A model generated the notes under the pieces. That model was not told where the DNA came from, did no database searches, and saw only the letters and a list, made by a program, of their open reading frames with translations. 34,291 bases of DNA, from contig JAURJB010000011.1 in NCBI GenBank assembly GCA_030832455.1, forward strand, positions 1 to 34,291, given 5' to 3'. Positions 1 to 7,771 of this stretch are shown piece by piece. How positions within the stretch are numbered: the first letter of the stretch is position 1; the number at the start of each line of letters is the position of its first letter. The translations under genes and the position numbers were made by a program. Source of the stretch: Acidimicrobiales bacterium. Its GTDB lineage: Bacteria; Actinomycetota; Acidimicrobiia; Acidimicrobiales; Ilumatobacteraceae.

Positions 1-132
1 ATTGATGACGTTGAAGGCGACATGGACCCGCAGGGAGACCCAACGACAAGGGACTTCAAGGCCGCATTGCGCTGGATTCTCGATGCCGCCCGTCCGTTGG
101 TATCTGCCGATAATGATAGTTATGTAAAGTAA
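1..132 (+). CDS. C-terminal end of an unidentified protein (partial)
   Basis: An open frame runs from the first base of the window to a TAA at 130-132 and encodes the last 43 residues of a protein that begins upstream. The visible part is acidic at first (IDDVEGDMDPQGD), then forms a plausible amphipathic helix (FKAALRWILDAARPLV) and a short polar tail. It ends 10 bases before the ATG of the next gene on the same strand, so the two are probably co-transcribed. I do not recognise the family; too little is present to name a function. Confidence 0.6.
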   Translation: MDDVEGDMDPQGDPTTRDFKAALRWILDAARPLVSADNDSYVK

Positions 133-142
133 GGATGAGACC

Positions 143-1393
143 ATGAAACGCATGCCCACACAGGGTCTCCCCGCCGCAGACGTGTTGACTGCCCTAGAAC
201 AGTTGCGCATGGACGATGTTGACTGGCGCAATGGACGTGCTTTCAGTTTGGCGTACCACGCAGGCCCTGAAGCCATTGGACTGGCCGAAGAGGCTTACCG
301 TCGTTTTAGTGGTGAAAATGCCTTATCGACCGATGCGTTTCCGAGCCTCAAGACCATGCAGGCCGACGTTGTGTCCATGACCCGTGACTGGCTGGGCGCA
401 ACCGCTGACAGCGCCGGATTCATGACCTCAGGGGGCACAGAAAGCATCTTGATGATCGTGAAAGCCGCCCGTGATCAGTTCCGCCACACGCGCAACATCA
501 CCAAGCCAAATGTGGTGCTTCCCACATCGGCACATGCTGCATTTGAAAAGGCCTGTGCGTATTTCGATGTCGAACCCCGCCGATCACCTGTGGGTACCGA
601 TTGGCGAGCGCACGCTGACGGCATGCAGCCACTGATGGATGAGAACACGATTTTGCTTGTTGCCTCTGCCCCACAATATCCACAAGGCGTGATCGATGAT
701 GTCTCGTCTATTGCCCAACTGGCGTTGGAACGCAGAATCAATTGCCATGTTGATGCGTGTATGGGCGGCGTCACCCTCGCCTACCTCGCGCGCTTAGGTG
801 AACCCATCCCTCCATGGAACTTGACAGTTGATGGAGTCACGTCAATGTCAGTTGATTTGCATAAGTTTGGGTACACCTCTAAAGGTGCATCTGTGGTGAT
901 GTACGCGAACAAAATGTTGCGGTCGTACCAAGGGTTCGTCACCGACAATTGGCTTGGTGGTTTCTATGCATCCTCGGGCGCACTTGGAACAAAGTCTGGC
1001 GGATCAATTGCCAGTGCGTGGTCAGTGATGCACCATCTCGGTGATGATGGATACCTCGCACTCACTCGACAGGCACGAAATGCGACCGTTGCTCTTGCCA
1101 ACCATATTGATCAACATCACGATCTCGAACTACGAGTACGTCCCGATGCAACCCTGTTGAGTTTCGGTGCTCGGGACCCTCACAGTCTCAACATATTTGC
1201 CGTTGCCGATCAACTTCGCAACCGTGGCTGGTATGTCGATAGACAACAACCACCTGACTCGCTGCATTGCACGGTCAATGCAATTCATCATGACAAAATT
1301 GAATCATTCGTAGCGGACTTAGACGAAGCCATCGAATTCTGCAAATCAACACAGCGCCAAAGCACGGTCGGACAGTACGGCAACCTAGAGTAA
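143..1393 (+). CDS. PLP-dependent lyase/decarboxylase of the sphingosine-1-phosphate lyase type
   Basis: This 416-residue protein belongs to the group II decarboxylase fold (type I PLP enzymes). Seen in the sequence: a TSGGTES phosphate-binding segment at 95-101, H131 in a SAHAAF motif expected to stack on the cofactor, D204 in HVDAC expected to contact the pyridine nitrogen, and DLHKFGYTSKG at 238-248 with K241 as the likely Schiff-base lysine. The last motif resembles the HKYG..PKG segment of sphingosine-1-phosphate lyases more than glutamate decarboxylases, and the protein lacks the N-terminal membrane anchor of the eukaryotic enzymes. The start is supported by AAGGA about 8 bases before the ATG. 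The next gene follows after 4 bases. The substrate is unknown; bacterial members include lyases of phosphorylated long-chain bases and amino acid decarboxylases. Confidence 0.85.
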   Translation: MKRMPTQGLPAADVLTALEQLRMDDVDWRNGRAFSLAYHAGPEAIGLAEEAYRRFSGENALSTDAFPSLKTMQADVVSMTRDWLGATADSAGFMTSGGTESILMIVKAARDQFRHTRNITKPNVVLPTSAHAAFEKACAYFDVEPRRSPVGTDWRAHADGMQPLMDENTILLVASAPQYPQGVIDDVSSIAQLALERRINCHVDACMGGVTLAYLARLGEPIPPWNLTVDGVTSMSVDLHKFGYTSKGASVVMYANKMLRSYQGFVTDNWLGGFYASSGALGTKSGGSIASAWSVMHHLGDDGYLALTRQARNATVALANHIDQHHDLELRVRPDATLLSFGARDPHSLNIFAVADQLRNRGWYVDRQQPPDSLHCTVNAIHHDKIESFVADLDEAIEFCKSTQRQSTVGQYGNLE

Positions 1394-1397
1394 TGAC

Positions 1398-1817
1398 ATG
1401 AGCGACACTGACGAATCCGCACAGCAATCACAACCATTTGGTCAACAGCAAGTAAACGATCTCTTTACTCTCCTTTCCGATTTCAATCCCGTAACTACAG
1501 GAGCCAAGGCTGTAGATCAGGCGCGTCGCACCGTTGAATCGCTCATCGCTGCAATGGAATTGTTTGTGCAATCGATGGACAACATGAATCAGGTGGCGTC
1601 ACGTGTCAATCGTCTACTCGACGATATCGAAGGACCAATGCGCCAAGTGATGCCACATGTCAATGGCGCGCTCGGCGCAGTCAACCGACTTGCTGATCTA
1701 TCCGGTGCGCTCACCGAATTGAGTAAACGACTTGGTCCATTGATGGCGTTCATACCTCAGGACAAACGACCAAAAGACACCACTTCCCCACCCGATTCGA
1801 GCCAGGCTCAGGTGTAG
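1398..1817 (+). CDS. Small helical protein of unknown function
   Basis: A 139-residue protein that I do not recognise. It is rich in Gln, Asn, Met and Leu, has no signal peptide, membrane span or cysteine, and residues about 15-125 look like long amphipathic helices with a polar N-terminus and a Pro/Ser/Asp-rich tail. Phasin-like or other coiled-coil packing is conceivable but not shown. It starts 4 bases after the lyase gene. A TANNNT hexamer (TAGAGT, 1386-1391) lies exactly 6 bases before its ATG, so it may also have its own leaderless promoter inside the end of the upstream gene. Its stop at 1815-1817 directly abuts the stop of the convergent MerR gene. Confidence 0.7.
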   Translation: MSDTDESAQQSQPFGQQQVNDLFTLLSDFNPVTTGAKAVDQARRTVESLIAAMELFVQSMDNMNQVASRVNRLLDDIEGPMRQVMPHVNGALGAVNRLADLSGALTELSKRLGPLMAFIPQDKRPKDTTSPPDSSQAQV

Positions 1818-2279
1818 CTATAACGCGATTGCGTCGGGTGAACGCGTCGCTACAGGCTGAGCCTTCGCACGTTCGATTCGCAGGATCTGTGAATCAACCT
1901 GCTCTTTAACACCGCTGAGCGGTAAGACATTGAGCACGCCTTGACCGTTACGCAACACATCGACCAGATGGTCGCCCTGGCACAACACCACGGACTGTCC
2001 GCTGATCACAATATGGGCTGCAGCGATTTCGGTATCCACATGGTTGCGGAGGTAATTAAATACTTCACGCACTGACTCAAGCTTGATGCCTGCATCCAAG
2101 AGGTTCTTGATCACACGCAGTTCCAAAAGATCGCGATACGTGTACACACGACGACTTCCGCTTCCTGCCGCATCAAGTGACGACGGCCGAACAAGATTGG
2201 TTCGGGCCCAATAGTCCAGTTGTCGGTAGGAGATTCCCACTACCTCAGCAGCTTGGGTTCCGCTAAAGCCTTGTCGCAT
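1818..2279 (-). CDS. MerR-family transcriptional regulator (Rv1830-like)
   Basis: A 153-residue MerR-type regulator. The N-terminal winged helix-turn-helix is clear: GFSGTQAAEVVGISYRQLDY followed by the RTNLVRPS turn, and the wing at GSGSRRVYTYRDLLELRVIK. A short helical linker (residues 60-80) and a C-terminal segment with SGQSVVLCQG and NGQGVLNVLPL match the actinobacterial Rv1830 type rather than metal-sensing MerR proteins. Rv1830 is longer, so this is a shortened version. The gene lies after the bifunctional nuclease and a second MerR gene, the same order as Rv1828-Rv1829-Rv1830. TAGCCT sits 6 bases before the ATG, pointing to a separate leaderless promoter. The effector is unknown. Confidence 0.9.
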   Translation of the reverse strand: MRQGFSGTQAAEVVGISYRQLDYWARTNLVRPSSLDAAGSGSRRVYTYRDLLELRVIKNLLDAGIKLESVREVFNYLRNHVDTEIAAAHIVISGQSVVLCQGDHLVDVLRNGQGVLNVLPLSGVKEQVDSQILRIERAKAQPVATRSPDAIAL

Positions 2280-2291
2280 TACGTCAGGCTA
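2280..2291 (-). promoter_or_regulatory. Putative leaderless -10 promoter of the MerR gene
   Basis: Read on the minus strand, TAGCCT (2291-2286) is followed by six bases and the ATG at 2279. This TANNNT-N6-start geometry would put the transcription start on or next to the start codon. No Shine-Dalgarno sequence is visible. Confidence 0.5.
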
Positions 2292-2311
2292 CGGGCAACT
2301 CGTGAATTTAA

Positions 2312-2809
2312 CTAGCCCTGGAAATCCTCGGGATTTATTGAATTAATGAACTCTCGGAAATCATCGAGAATCTCTTCTTCGTCAGTTTCTTCAGCCCCAA
2401 CAGAGGCCTTTCCGACCTTGTCCAGCAAAGCTGAATTGACGAAAATAGGTACATCTGCCCGGACCGCCAATGCAATGGCATCGGACGGACGTAGTGAAAT
2501 GATTTGCTCAGAACCTTTAACGGATATATGTAAATTTGCGAAATACGTATGCTCGCGCACTTCCGTGATCTCCACAGTTGATACCTCCCCACCGAGATCG
2601 GACACAACGGTAAGCAACAAATCATGTGTCAATGGACGATCTGGAGTGATACCGCTGAGTGCGACGGAAATTGACGACGCCTCAGATTCACCGATATAAA
2701 TCGGTATTACCCGACGCGCACCACCGGTTTCGCGAATCAGCATGACCGGAATATTGGATGGTACTTCTACGCGAATACCTTCGAGTTCTGCCGGGATTGG
2801 ATTCGTCAT
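2312..2809 (-). CDS. Bifunctional nuclease family protein (DUF151)
   Basis: A 165-residue protein of the DUF151/bifunctional nuclease family (Rv1829 type). Typical stretches are visible: IPVMLIRETGGARRVIPIYIG near residues 20-40, the DRPLTHDLL segment, and SLRPSDAIALAVRADVPIF near 105-125, followed by an acidic C-terminal tail (EETDEEEILDDF). Some plant and bacterial members have DNase and RNase activity, but the role in actinobacteria is not established. The gene lies between two MerR genes, as in mycobacteria. It starts 19 bases after the upstream MerR stop, so it is probably read from the pgsA promoter. Confidence 0.92.
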   Translation of the reverse strand: MTNPIPAELEGIRVEVPSNIPVMLIRETGGARRVIPIYIGESEASSISVALSGITPDRPLTHDLLLTVVSDLGGEVSTVEITEVREHTYFANLHISVKGSEQIISLRPSDAIALAVRADVPIFVNSALLDKVGKASVGAEETDEEEILDDFREFINSINPEDFQG

Positions 2810-2828
2810 GACGTTATTACCTTATTGC

Positions 2829-3608
2829 TCACGACTGGCGATTGCCACGGAACGACCGAGAAGCAACTTCTACAAGCGCAGCACGTAGCTGTTCTCCTAG
2901 GTCGATGAGTTCATCCAGCATCGCCTCGGCTTGGGCTTTGGCGGTTGGATTCTTCTGCAAGAAATATGGTTTGATGCGGCCTTCGAATAGTGAGACTTCA
3001 GACTCTGCGGATTGCTTCCAACGTTTGAGGTTGCGCACATCGATGCCCAACTCGTTGAATTTCGCAACAACGACCAAAATCTCGCGGTCGAGTGGAGAAT
3101 ACATCTCCAAATCTCCGACTTTCCTTGGCGACACCAAACCGGCAGCAATGATTTCCTTCAACAGCTTGTCATCCATGTCTATGGCATGAAGCAACTCACC
3201 GCGATCGATTGACAACGTATCGTCACGCTGCGCGCGAACTTTGTGAGGCGCGACTGGTGCATTCGCCAATTTCTTTGCAGCTGCAGGATGATTTGCTTCG
3301 GAACCTACGCCACGAACCCCGGTTGGATCAGTGTCGTCGTAGGGGCGCACCATTCCATCGCTCGTGTCGTTATCTAATCTCGTGCGAATTACCTTCAACG
3401 GCAAATAGTTCTCACGTTGTTCACGCAAAATGAAGCGAAGACGATCAACCTCAGAATTACTAAATTTTCGATAACCAGAGGGAGTTCGTTCTGGTTCGAT
3501 CAAACCTTGGCTCTCCAAGAAGCGGATTTTTGAAATGGTGACGTCAGGAAACTCGTCAAGCAAGAGTCCAAGCACTTCCCCGATGGATTTGTACTGCTTC
3601 TCATCCAT
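2829..3608 (-). CDS. MerR-family transcriptional regulator (Rv1828-like)
   Basis: A 259-residue regulator. The N-terminal MerR helix-turn-helix reads YKSIGEVLGLLLDEFPDVTI then SKIRFLESQGLIEPERTPSG and a YRKFSNSEVDRLRFI wing. A variable linker (about 85-140) precedes a C-terminal region with ELLHAIDMDDKLLKEIIAAG and a long helical tail, as in Rv1828. I take the ATG at 3608, which overlaps the last bases of the FHA gene (stop at 3601-3603). The open frame extends 21 codons further upstream, but that part lies inside the FHA gene and is not MerR-like. It sits directly after the FHA gene, the same order as garA-Rv1828. Its target and ligand are unknown. Confidence 0.92.
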   Translation of the reverse strand: MDEKQYKSIGEVLGLLLDEFPDVTISKIRFLESQGLIEPERTPSGYRKFSNSEVDRLRFILREQRENYLPLKVIRTRLDNDTSDGMVRPYDDTDPTGVRGVGSEANHPAAAKKLANAPVAPHKVRAQRDDTLSIDRGELLHAIDMDDKLLKEIIAAGLVSPRKVGDLEMYSPLDREILVVVAKFNELGIDVRNLKRWKQSAESEVSLFEGRIKPYFLQKNPTAKAQAEAMLDELIDLGEQLRAALVEVASRSFRGNRQS

Positions 3609-4074
3609 TGAAAAACACCATGCGATACTTACCAATTTGTAGTTCATCGCCTTGTTCAAGTGCGAGTTCATCGATTCTCATTTGATTGACATACGTTCCA
3701 TTGAGAGATCCAAGATCGCGCACCACATAATTGCCATTTACTTGTTCAATCTGAGCATGGCGTCGGGACACGGTGACGTCATCGAGACAAATGCTGCTCT
3801 CAGGGTGACGTCCAACAGTTATTAATTGGCTGAGCACATACCGACTGCCACTTTGGGCACCCGAACGAACAATCAGCAAAGCCTTTCCAGCGTGTATCTC
3901 TGTAGCTGAGATCGAGACATTGTCCGCATCTCCCGGTGCATCCTGCAGTGGGTCCACCTTGGCGAGAACGATCGTGCGTTGCTCAGGTGCATCAAGTACC
4001 GATCCACACGCGGAACAGAATCCGGATTGCGGTGGATTTCGATGACCGCAGTTGTTGCAAAAAACGTACGACAT
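3601..4074 (-). CDS. Zinc-ribbon/FHA-domain protein (GarA/OdhI-like)
   Basis: A 157-residue protein in two parts. An N-terminal zinc ribbon has C6-x2-C9 and C20-x2-C23. A C-terminal FHA domain follows, with GRH at 88-90, LDDVTVSRRHA at 97-107 and LGSLNGTYVN at 121-130, so the phosphothreonine-binding residues R89, S103 and N125 are present. The FHA part closely resembles mycobacterial GarA, which binds and regulates 2-oxoglutarate-metabolising enzymes under control of PknB/PknG. GarA lacks the zinc ribbon but has a phosphorylated Thr segment before the FHA domain; here EQRTIVLAKVD with T34 is in the equivalent place. That role for T34 is inference. I chose the ATG at 4074, 4 bases after the pgsA stop; the longer frame starts inside pgsA. 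MerR, DUF151 and MerR follow. Confidence 0.88.
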   Translation of the reverse strand: MSYVFCNNCGHRNPPQSGFCSACGSVLDAPEQRTIVLAKVDPLQDAPGDADNVSISATEIHAGKALLIVRSGAQSGSRYVLSQLITVGRHPESSICLDDVTVSRRHAQIEQVNGNYVVRDLGSLNGTYVNQMRIDELALEQGDELQIGKYRMVFFNG

Positions 4075-4078
4075 GCCT

Positions 4079-4657
4079 CTACCGTAGCCTTCGGGCTGCT
4101 CTCCCCTTCTGTAGTCCATCCCGAACGAGCGGAATGTATCCAAAAGCGGTGGTGTACGACAGGATCAGTCCGGGGATGGCCAACATCCACCCGATCACGC
4201 GTGCCCCATCGGCCGTGACATGCTCGCTACCTGCCAACAGCAACAACGGCACTGCAGTCATCAGCAAAAATGTGTATCTCTTACCGTTGATCGACACGGC
4301 AAAGCGTTCCATTCCAAAGACCGCTCCAGTAACCATAAGCAACCCGACCGCGATCTCACGGGTCAGTATCGCGATGCACAACCACAACGGCACTGCCCCG
4401 TCAATCATCACGCTGACCGCACCCACCACAAACAAGATTCGATCTACCGTTGGGTCGAATACTGAACCAAATGCCGATACTTGGTTGAACCGACGCGCAA
4501 CCCACCCGTCAACCCAATCCGTCATGCCGAGAACACCGAGCAACAACGCAGCACCAGCTCGCTGATCCTGGGAAAACAGCAAGTACAAGAACCACGGCAG
4601 TGTGAGCAAGCGGGCCAACGTGATCGCATTGGGAACCGATGGGATACCGCTGAACAT
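4079..4657 (-). CDS. pgsA: CDP-alcohol phosphatidyltransferase (PgsA-like)
   Basis: A 192-residue polytopic membrane protein that condenses a CDP-diacylglycerol-type donor with an alcohol. The family motif D-x2-D-G-x2-A-R-x8-G-x3-D-x3-D is complete: D47, D50, G51, A54, R55, G64, D68 and D72, which bind the divalent metals and CDP. About five to six hydrophobic helices follow the VPNAITLARLL start segment. This resembles phosphatidylglycerophosphate synthase, and the position before the FHA/MerR genes matches pgsA2 (Rv1822), but the acceptor (glycerol-3-phosphate or another alcohol) cannot be read from sequence. I start at the ATG at 4657; the frame is open to a TTG at 4693, but the extra residues are not family-like. 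Confidence 0.85.
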   Translation of the reverse strand: MFSGIPSVPNAITLARLLTLPWFLYLLFSQDQRAGAALLLGVLGMTDWVDGWVARRFNQVSAFGSVFDPTVDRILFVVGAVSVMIDGAVPLWLCIAILTREIAVGLLMVTGAVFGMERFAVSINGKRYTFLLMTAVPLLLLAGSEHVTADGARVIGWMLAIPGLILSYTTAFGYIPLVRDGLQKGRAARRLR

Positions 4658-4719
4658 TGAGTCGGAGGTTGTTCTCACACTGAAACAATACAACCATTCA
4701 TTCCCTACGGTTCAGGAAG

Positions 4720-4732
4720 TACTGTAAAGCCG
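4720..4732 (+). promoter_or_regulatory. Putative leaderless -10 promoter of the HIT gene
   Basis: TACTGT at 4720-4725 is followed by seven bases and the ATG at 4733. It lies in the short divergent gap between pgsA and the HIT gene. An AGGA further upstream is too distant to serve well as a ribosome binding site. Confidence 0.45.
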
Positions 4733-5128
4733 ATGGCAACACTATTTACACGCATCATCGCAGGCGAGCTACCTGGCACTTTTGTGCACCAAGACGAACA
4801 TTGTGTTGCATTCATGACGATCAACCCCATCTCCCGAGGTCATCTCCTTGTCGTACCGAGGATCGAAATTGATCAATGGACAGATATGCCAGACGAGATC
4901 TCGCAACACTGCTTTACTGTTGCAAAACGCATCGCAAGGGCACAAAAATCCGCGTTGGGATGCACGCGCGTGGCGTTGATTATTGCTGGCTTTGAAGTAC
5001 CGCACTGTCACATTCATGTGATACCCGCAGAATCAATTGACGATGTTTCATTTGCCAATGCGGCCCAGCACGTCGATTTTGCCGATCTTGCCGTCATCGC
5101 TGAACAGATCGCGATTCACCTCACCTAA
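4733..5128 (+). CDS. HIT-family nucleotide hydrolase/transferase
   Basis: A 131-residue cytosolic protein with the histidine triad H91-C-H93-I-H95-V in PHCHIHVIP, whose middle histidine is the nucleophile that attacks the alpha-phosphate of nucleotide substrates. The upstream half carries NPISRGHLLVVPR (31-43), a hallmark of the HinT/Fhit-type fold. Length is normal for bacterial HIT proteins. The substrate is uncertain; HinT-like members hydrolyse adenosine phosphoramidates. The TAA stop overlaps the TAG of the convergent SRAP gene by three bases. Confidence 0.92.
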   Translation: MATLFTRIIAGELPGTFVHQDEHCVAFMTINPISRGHLLVVPRIEIDQWTDMPDEISQHCFTVAKRIARAQKSALGCTRVALIIAGFEVPHCHIHVIPAESIDDVSFANAAQHVDFADLAVIAEQIAIHLT

Positions 5129-5844
5129 AACAGCGTCTCGTCTTCGCTTTCGGCTAAGTCAACGGGCTCGAGTAAGTGGGCACCATGATGTCGAGCATTG
5201 TTTACTTCTGTAGAAACCGCGTAATGGCTCGTTGCAGAGTTGTCAATGTTCTGCGTTATCGAAAAATCGGGTGCAGTGGAATTGCTCAGCCAGCCGTCAA
5301 TACCTTCCCGGGTCAGCAGCACCGGCATTCGATGATGCACCTGAGAAATAGAAGAGTTCGCCTCGGTCGTCAAGGCGGTACACGTCAACAACGTCTCTCC
5401 GCGTTCGTCGCTCCAACTGCTCCACAGACCAGCAATTGCAAGTTGTCCTGAGTGGTTGAACGGACTTTCGCTCGACGACACAAACACGTACGGTTGCTTA
5501 ATCTGCTTTCCGCGAACCTTCATCAGCTTCCATTCGTAGTACGCATCTATTGGCAAGACACATCGATTGCGAGCAATCAAGTTACGAAATGATGGTTTCT
5601 CATGTAGCGATTCAGAACGAGCGTTGATCAGACTGGCAGCACGTGAAATGTCTTTTGCCCAAGATGGTACGAGCCCCCACGACATCACATCCATGGATTT
5701 TTGATCTCCGCTATTTCGGATGACGTAAACGTCACTAGTCGGCGAAATATTAAAATTAATGGAAAGCTCAACCTCACTTGGTCTTGCTGCAAACGCATTC
5801 GCGATCGATACAACATTGGTTTTTCGGACTATTCGACCGCACAT
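5125..5844 (-). CDS. SRAP/HMCES-type abasic-site protein (YedK-like)
   Basis: A 239-residue SOS-response-associated peptidase family protein. Members form a thiazolidine cross-link through the N-terminal cysteine to abasic sites in single-stranded DNA, shielding them during replication. The key parts are present: M1-C2-G-R (C2 becomes the reactive N-terminus after Met removal), MSWGLVPSWAKD at 54-65, INARSE at 73-78, E104 in PIDAYYEW, and HHRMPV at 170-175 with the active-site histidine. The C-terminus is slightly extended and acidic. It is co-oriented with the DUF554 gene, 6 bases downstream of it, and probably shares its promoter. No LexA-type box was noticed. Confidence 0.93.
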   Translation of the reverse strand: MCGRIVRKTNVVSIANAFAARPSEVELSINFNISPTSDVYVIRNSGDQKSMDVMSWGLVPSWAKDISRAASLINARSESLHEKPSFRNLIARNRCVLPIDAYYEWKLMKVRGKQIKQPYVFVSSSESPFNHSGQLAIAGLWSSWSDERGETLLTCTALTTEANSSISQVHHRMPVLLTREGIDGWLSNSTAPDFSITQNIDNSATSHYAVSTEVNNARHHGAHLLEPVDLAESEDETLF

Positions 5845-5850
5845 AGTGGA

Positions 5851-6561
5851 CTATCGAAGCAGACCTGTGCTATCGGCAAACAACAACACCAGCACTGGGG
5901 TCACCACCAATCCTGGCAACAACGAACCAAGGCGAATTTTCTTGATTTCCAAGAGATTCAAACCAATTGCCAACACTGCAAGGCCGCCAGCGGCAAACAA
6001 CTCGATTCTCATACGGTCATCAAGTAACGCATCGAGCTTGGTGCCAAAGAGGGTAAGGAACCCCTGAACAATAAGCACACTCACAGCGCTAAACAGCACG
6101 CCAACACCATGGACTGCCGCAAAGATCACGCTCATGAAGCCATCAAGTGTTCCCTTGATGATGTACAGCTGGGGCGTCTCACCCGATGCATCCTGCATTG
6201 CGCCAAGAATGGTGAGCGGACCGATACAAAACAACAATGTGGCGGTAACGAACCCCTTGACGAAGGAACCGGATTCCTGACGAGCAGCAAATTTCTGGTG
6301 AAACAGCGTTCCCAAATGCTCTAAGCGATCTTCGATCTTGAGGAGCTCACCGATCACTGCTCCAATCACCATCCCCAAAAGAGGAAACACCATGTTGTGC
6401 GTCTTCATCACATCGCTGAGTCCGAGACCGATAGTGATCATGCCAATCACCTGCACCACGATGAGACGAACGTTTTCCGGAATCTTTTTGCCAATCAGCA
6501 AGCCAACTGTTCCGCCTACAAGAATCGTGGCAGTATTGATAAGTGTTCCCAGGCCAATCAC
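5851..6561 (-). CDS. DUF554 membrane protein (YdfK-like)
   Basis: A 236-residue integral membrane protein with seven or so hydrophobic segments. The N-terminus LGTLINTATILVGGTVGLLI and the middle FCIGPLTILGAMQDA are typical of DUF554. The function is unknown; transport has been suggested only from topology. The GTG start at 6561 fits the usual family start. TAGCGT sits 6 bases upstream, so the message is probably leaderless. Only 13 bases separate its start from that of the divergent EamA gene. Confidence 0.9.
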   Translation of the reverse strand: MIGLGTLINTATILVGGTVGLLIGKKIPENVRLIVVQVIGMITIGLGLSDVMKTHNMVFPLLGMVIGAVIGELLKIEDRLEHLGTLFHQKFAARQESGSFVKGFVTATLLFCIGPLTILGAMQDASGETPQLYIIKGTLDGFMSVIFAAVHGVGVLFSAVSVLIVQGFLTLFGTKLDALLDDRMRIELFAAGGLAVLAIGLNLLEIKKIRLGSLLPGLVVTPVLVLLFADSTGLLR

Positions 6562-6573
6562 ACACCCACGCTA
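6562..6573 (-). promoter_or_regulatory. Putative leaderless -10 promoter of the DUF554 gene
   Basis: On the minus strand TAGCGT (6573-6568) is followed by six bases and the GTG at 6561. The hexamer and spacing are identical to those before trpS. It overlaps the start of the divergent EamA gene. Confidence 0.45.
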
Positions 6574-6574
6574 T

Positions 6575-7408
6575 ATGACCGTCATCTTGGCTCTCTGTGC
6601 CGCAATGTTCTATGGCGTGGCTGACTACTCAGGCAGTCGCGGCGCCCGTCTTGCACCTGCCGCATCAATCACATTCCTCGGACAGGCAATCGCGTTCGTG
6701 TTCATTGCATTTTTTCTGCTGTTTGCACGAACCCCCGTGATGCCAACAGAAAGCTGGATGTGGACAACCGGTGGTGGTTTTGGCGGTGCCATTGCCTTAG
6801 TCGCCTTCTACCAGGCCATGTCAAAAGGCTCGATGACGGTCATAGCACCCATCACCGCAGTCATTGGATTATCCGTTCCAGTTCTTGCTGGCGTTCTGCA
6901 AGGCGAACGTCCGTCATCACTCGCCTGGTTTGGCATCGCAATTGCAGTCGTTGCCGTAGCCCTGGTTGGAGATGTTCTGGATCGCCATGATTTGCCCACC
7001 TCAATGAGCGCAATCTGGATGGCCGTAGCTGCCGGTTTTGGTTTCGGAATGATTTTCGTGTGCATGGGCAATGCAAGTCATGAACATGGTCTGTGGCCAT
7101 TATTTGGTCAACGTATGGTCAGTGTCCCCACGGTTGCACTCATCGCGTTACTGCAAACCAAACGAATTCACGTCCCTAAGAATGCCATTGGCTTTGCAAT
7201 TCTTGCTGGAGTCCTCGATACTTCTGCAAACGGTTTGTATCTTGCAGCAACCAGCATGGGCATGATGTCACTTGTTGCGGTGATCGTGGCCCTGTATCCG
7301 GTGTCAACCGTTGCTCTTGCGATGAAGTTTGATCATGAACGCCTGCACCGCTCACAGGCCATAGGGATCGTGATGGCTGCTGCGGCGCTGGTTCTCGTCA
7401 GCGTCTAA
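6575..7408 (+). CDS. EamA-family (DMT) transporter
   Basis: A 277-residue integral membrane protein with about ten hydrophobic helices in two homologous halves, as in the drug/metabolite transporter superfamily. The half-repeat motif is visible as FYQAMSKGSMTVIAPITAVI in the first half and LYLAATSMGMMSLVAVIVAL in the second. The substrate is unknown. I start at the ATG at 6575 because the longer frame runs backwards through the divergent DUF554 gene and is antisense. The gene ends 19 bases before the 3' end of the convergent tRNA-Pro. Confidence 0.9.
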   Translation: MTVILALCAAMFYGVADYSGSRGARLAPAASITFLGQAIAFVFIAFFLLFARTPVMPTESWMWTTGGGFGGAIALVAFYQAMSKGSMTVIAPITAVIGLSVPVLAGVLQGERPSSLAWFGIAIAVVAVALVGDVLDRHDLPTSMSAIWMAVAAGFGFGMIFVCMGNASHEHGLWPLFGQRMVSVPTVALIALLQTKRIHVPKNAIGFAILAGVLDTSANGLYLAATSMGMMSLVAVIVALYPVSTVALAMKFDHERLHRSQAIGIVMAAAALVLVSV

Positions 7409-7427
7409 TCACTACGTGAGAGCAGAG

Positions 7428-7502
7428 TCGGGCTGGCGGGATTTGAACCCACGACCTCTTGTCCCCCAGACAAGCGCGCTAACCAAGCTGCGCTACAGCC
7501 CG
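7428..7502 (-). tRNA. tRNA-Pro (anticodon GGG)
   Basis: The minus strand folds into a complete cloverleaf of 75 nt without an encoded CCA. The acceptor stem CGGGCTG pairs with CAGCCCG, followed by discriminator A. The D arm is GCGC/GCGC, the anticodon stem is CTTGT/ACAAG, and the loop CTGGGGG contains anticodon GGG at positions 34-36. The T arm is GTGGG-TTCAAAT-CCCGC. The gene begins 12 bases after the stop of the zinc-ribbon membrane protein on the same strand, so it may be processed from the der transcript. Confidence 0.96.
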
Positions 7503-7514
7503 TATGCCATGAGC

Positions 7515-7763
7515 CTAACGGAAGAGCTCGATAACTCTCCAAGACAAATACAGCAATAACGCGCCAACCAACAACTTGAAATGCCACGGCAGCGGAATGT
7601 CTTCTTCATCGTGTGCAGCAAGTTTTTTCAAGTCCAAATTCTTGGCGGTAATAGCACCATGCGCCGTTGGCATGTCTGCAATTGCAAAACACTGTGGGCA
7701 CGATCCATCATCACCCATTGCGCTTGGTGCAAAGTACTTTGAACATGGCTCACACCACGGCAT
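7515..7763 (-). CDS. Small zinc-ribbon protein with C-terminal membrane helix
   Basis: An 82-residue protein with an N-terminal zinc ribbon (CEPC at 4-7 and CPQC at 22-25), a polar middle, and one hydrophobic C-terminal helix at about 61-79 (FKLLVGALLLYLSW) before a short tail. That is a tail-anchored layout, with the zinc ribbon in the cytosol by inference. It starts 8 bases after der on the same strand and is probably translated from the same message, which suggests a role near ribosome assembly or the membrane. No function is known to me. Confidence 0.85.
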   Translation of the reverse strand: MPWCEPCSKYFAPSAMGDDGSCPQCFAIADMPTAHGAITAKNLDLKKLAAHDEEDIPLPWHFKLLVGALLLYLSWRVIELFR

Positions 7764-7771
7764 TATTCACC

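Noticed and set aside
3936-4565. A 209-codon plus-strand frame
   Set aside because: It lies antisense to pgsA and the zinc-ribbon/FHA gene, both of which have complete family motifs. Its own product has no recognisable features.
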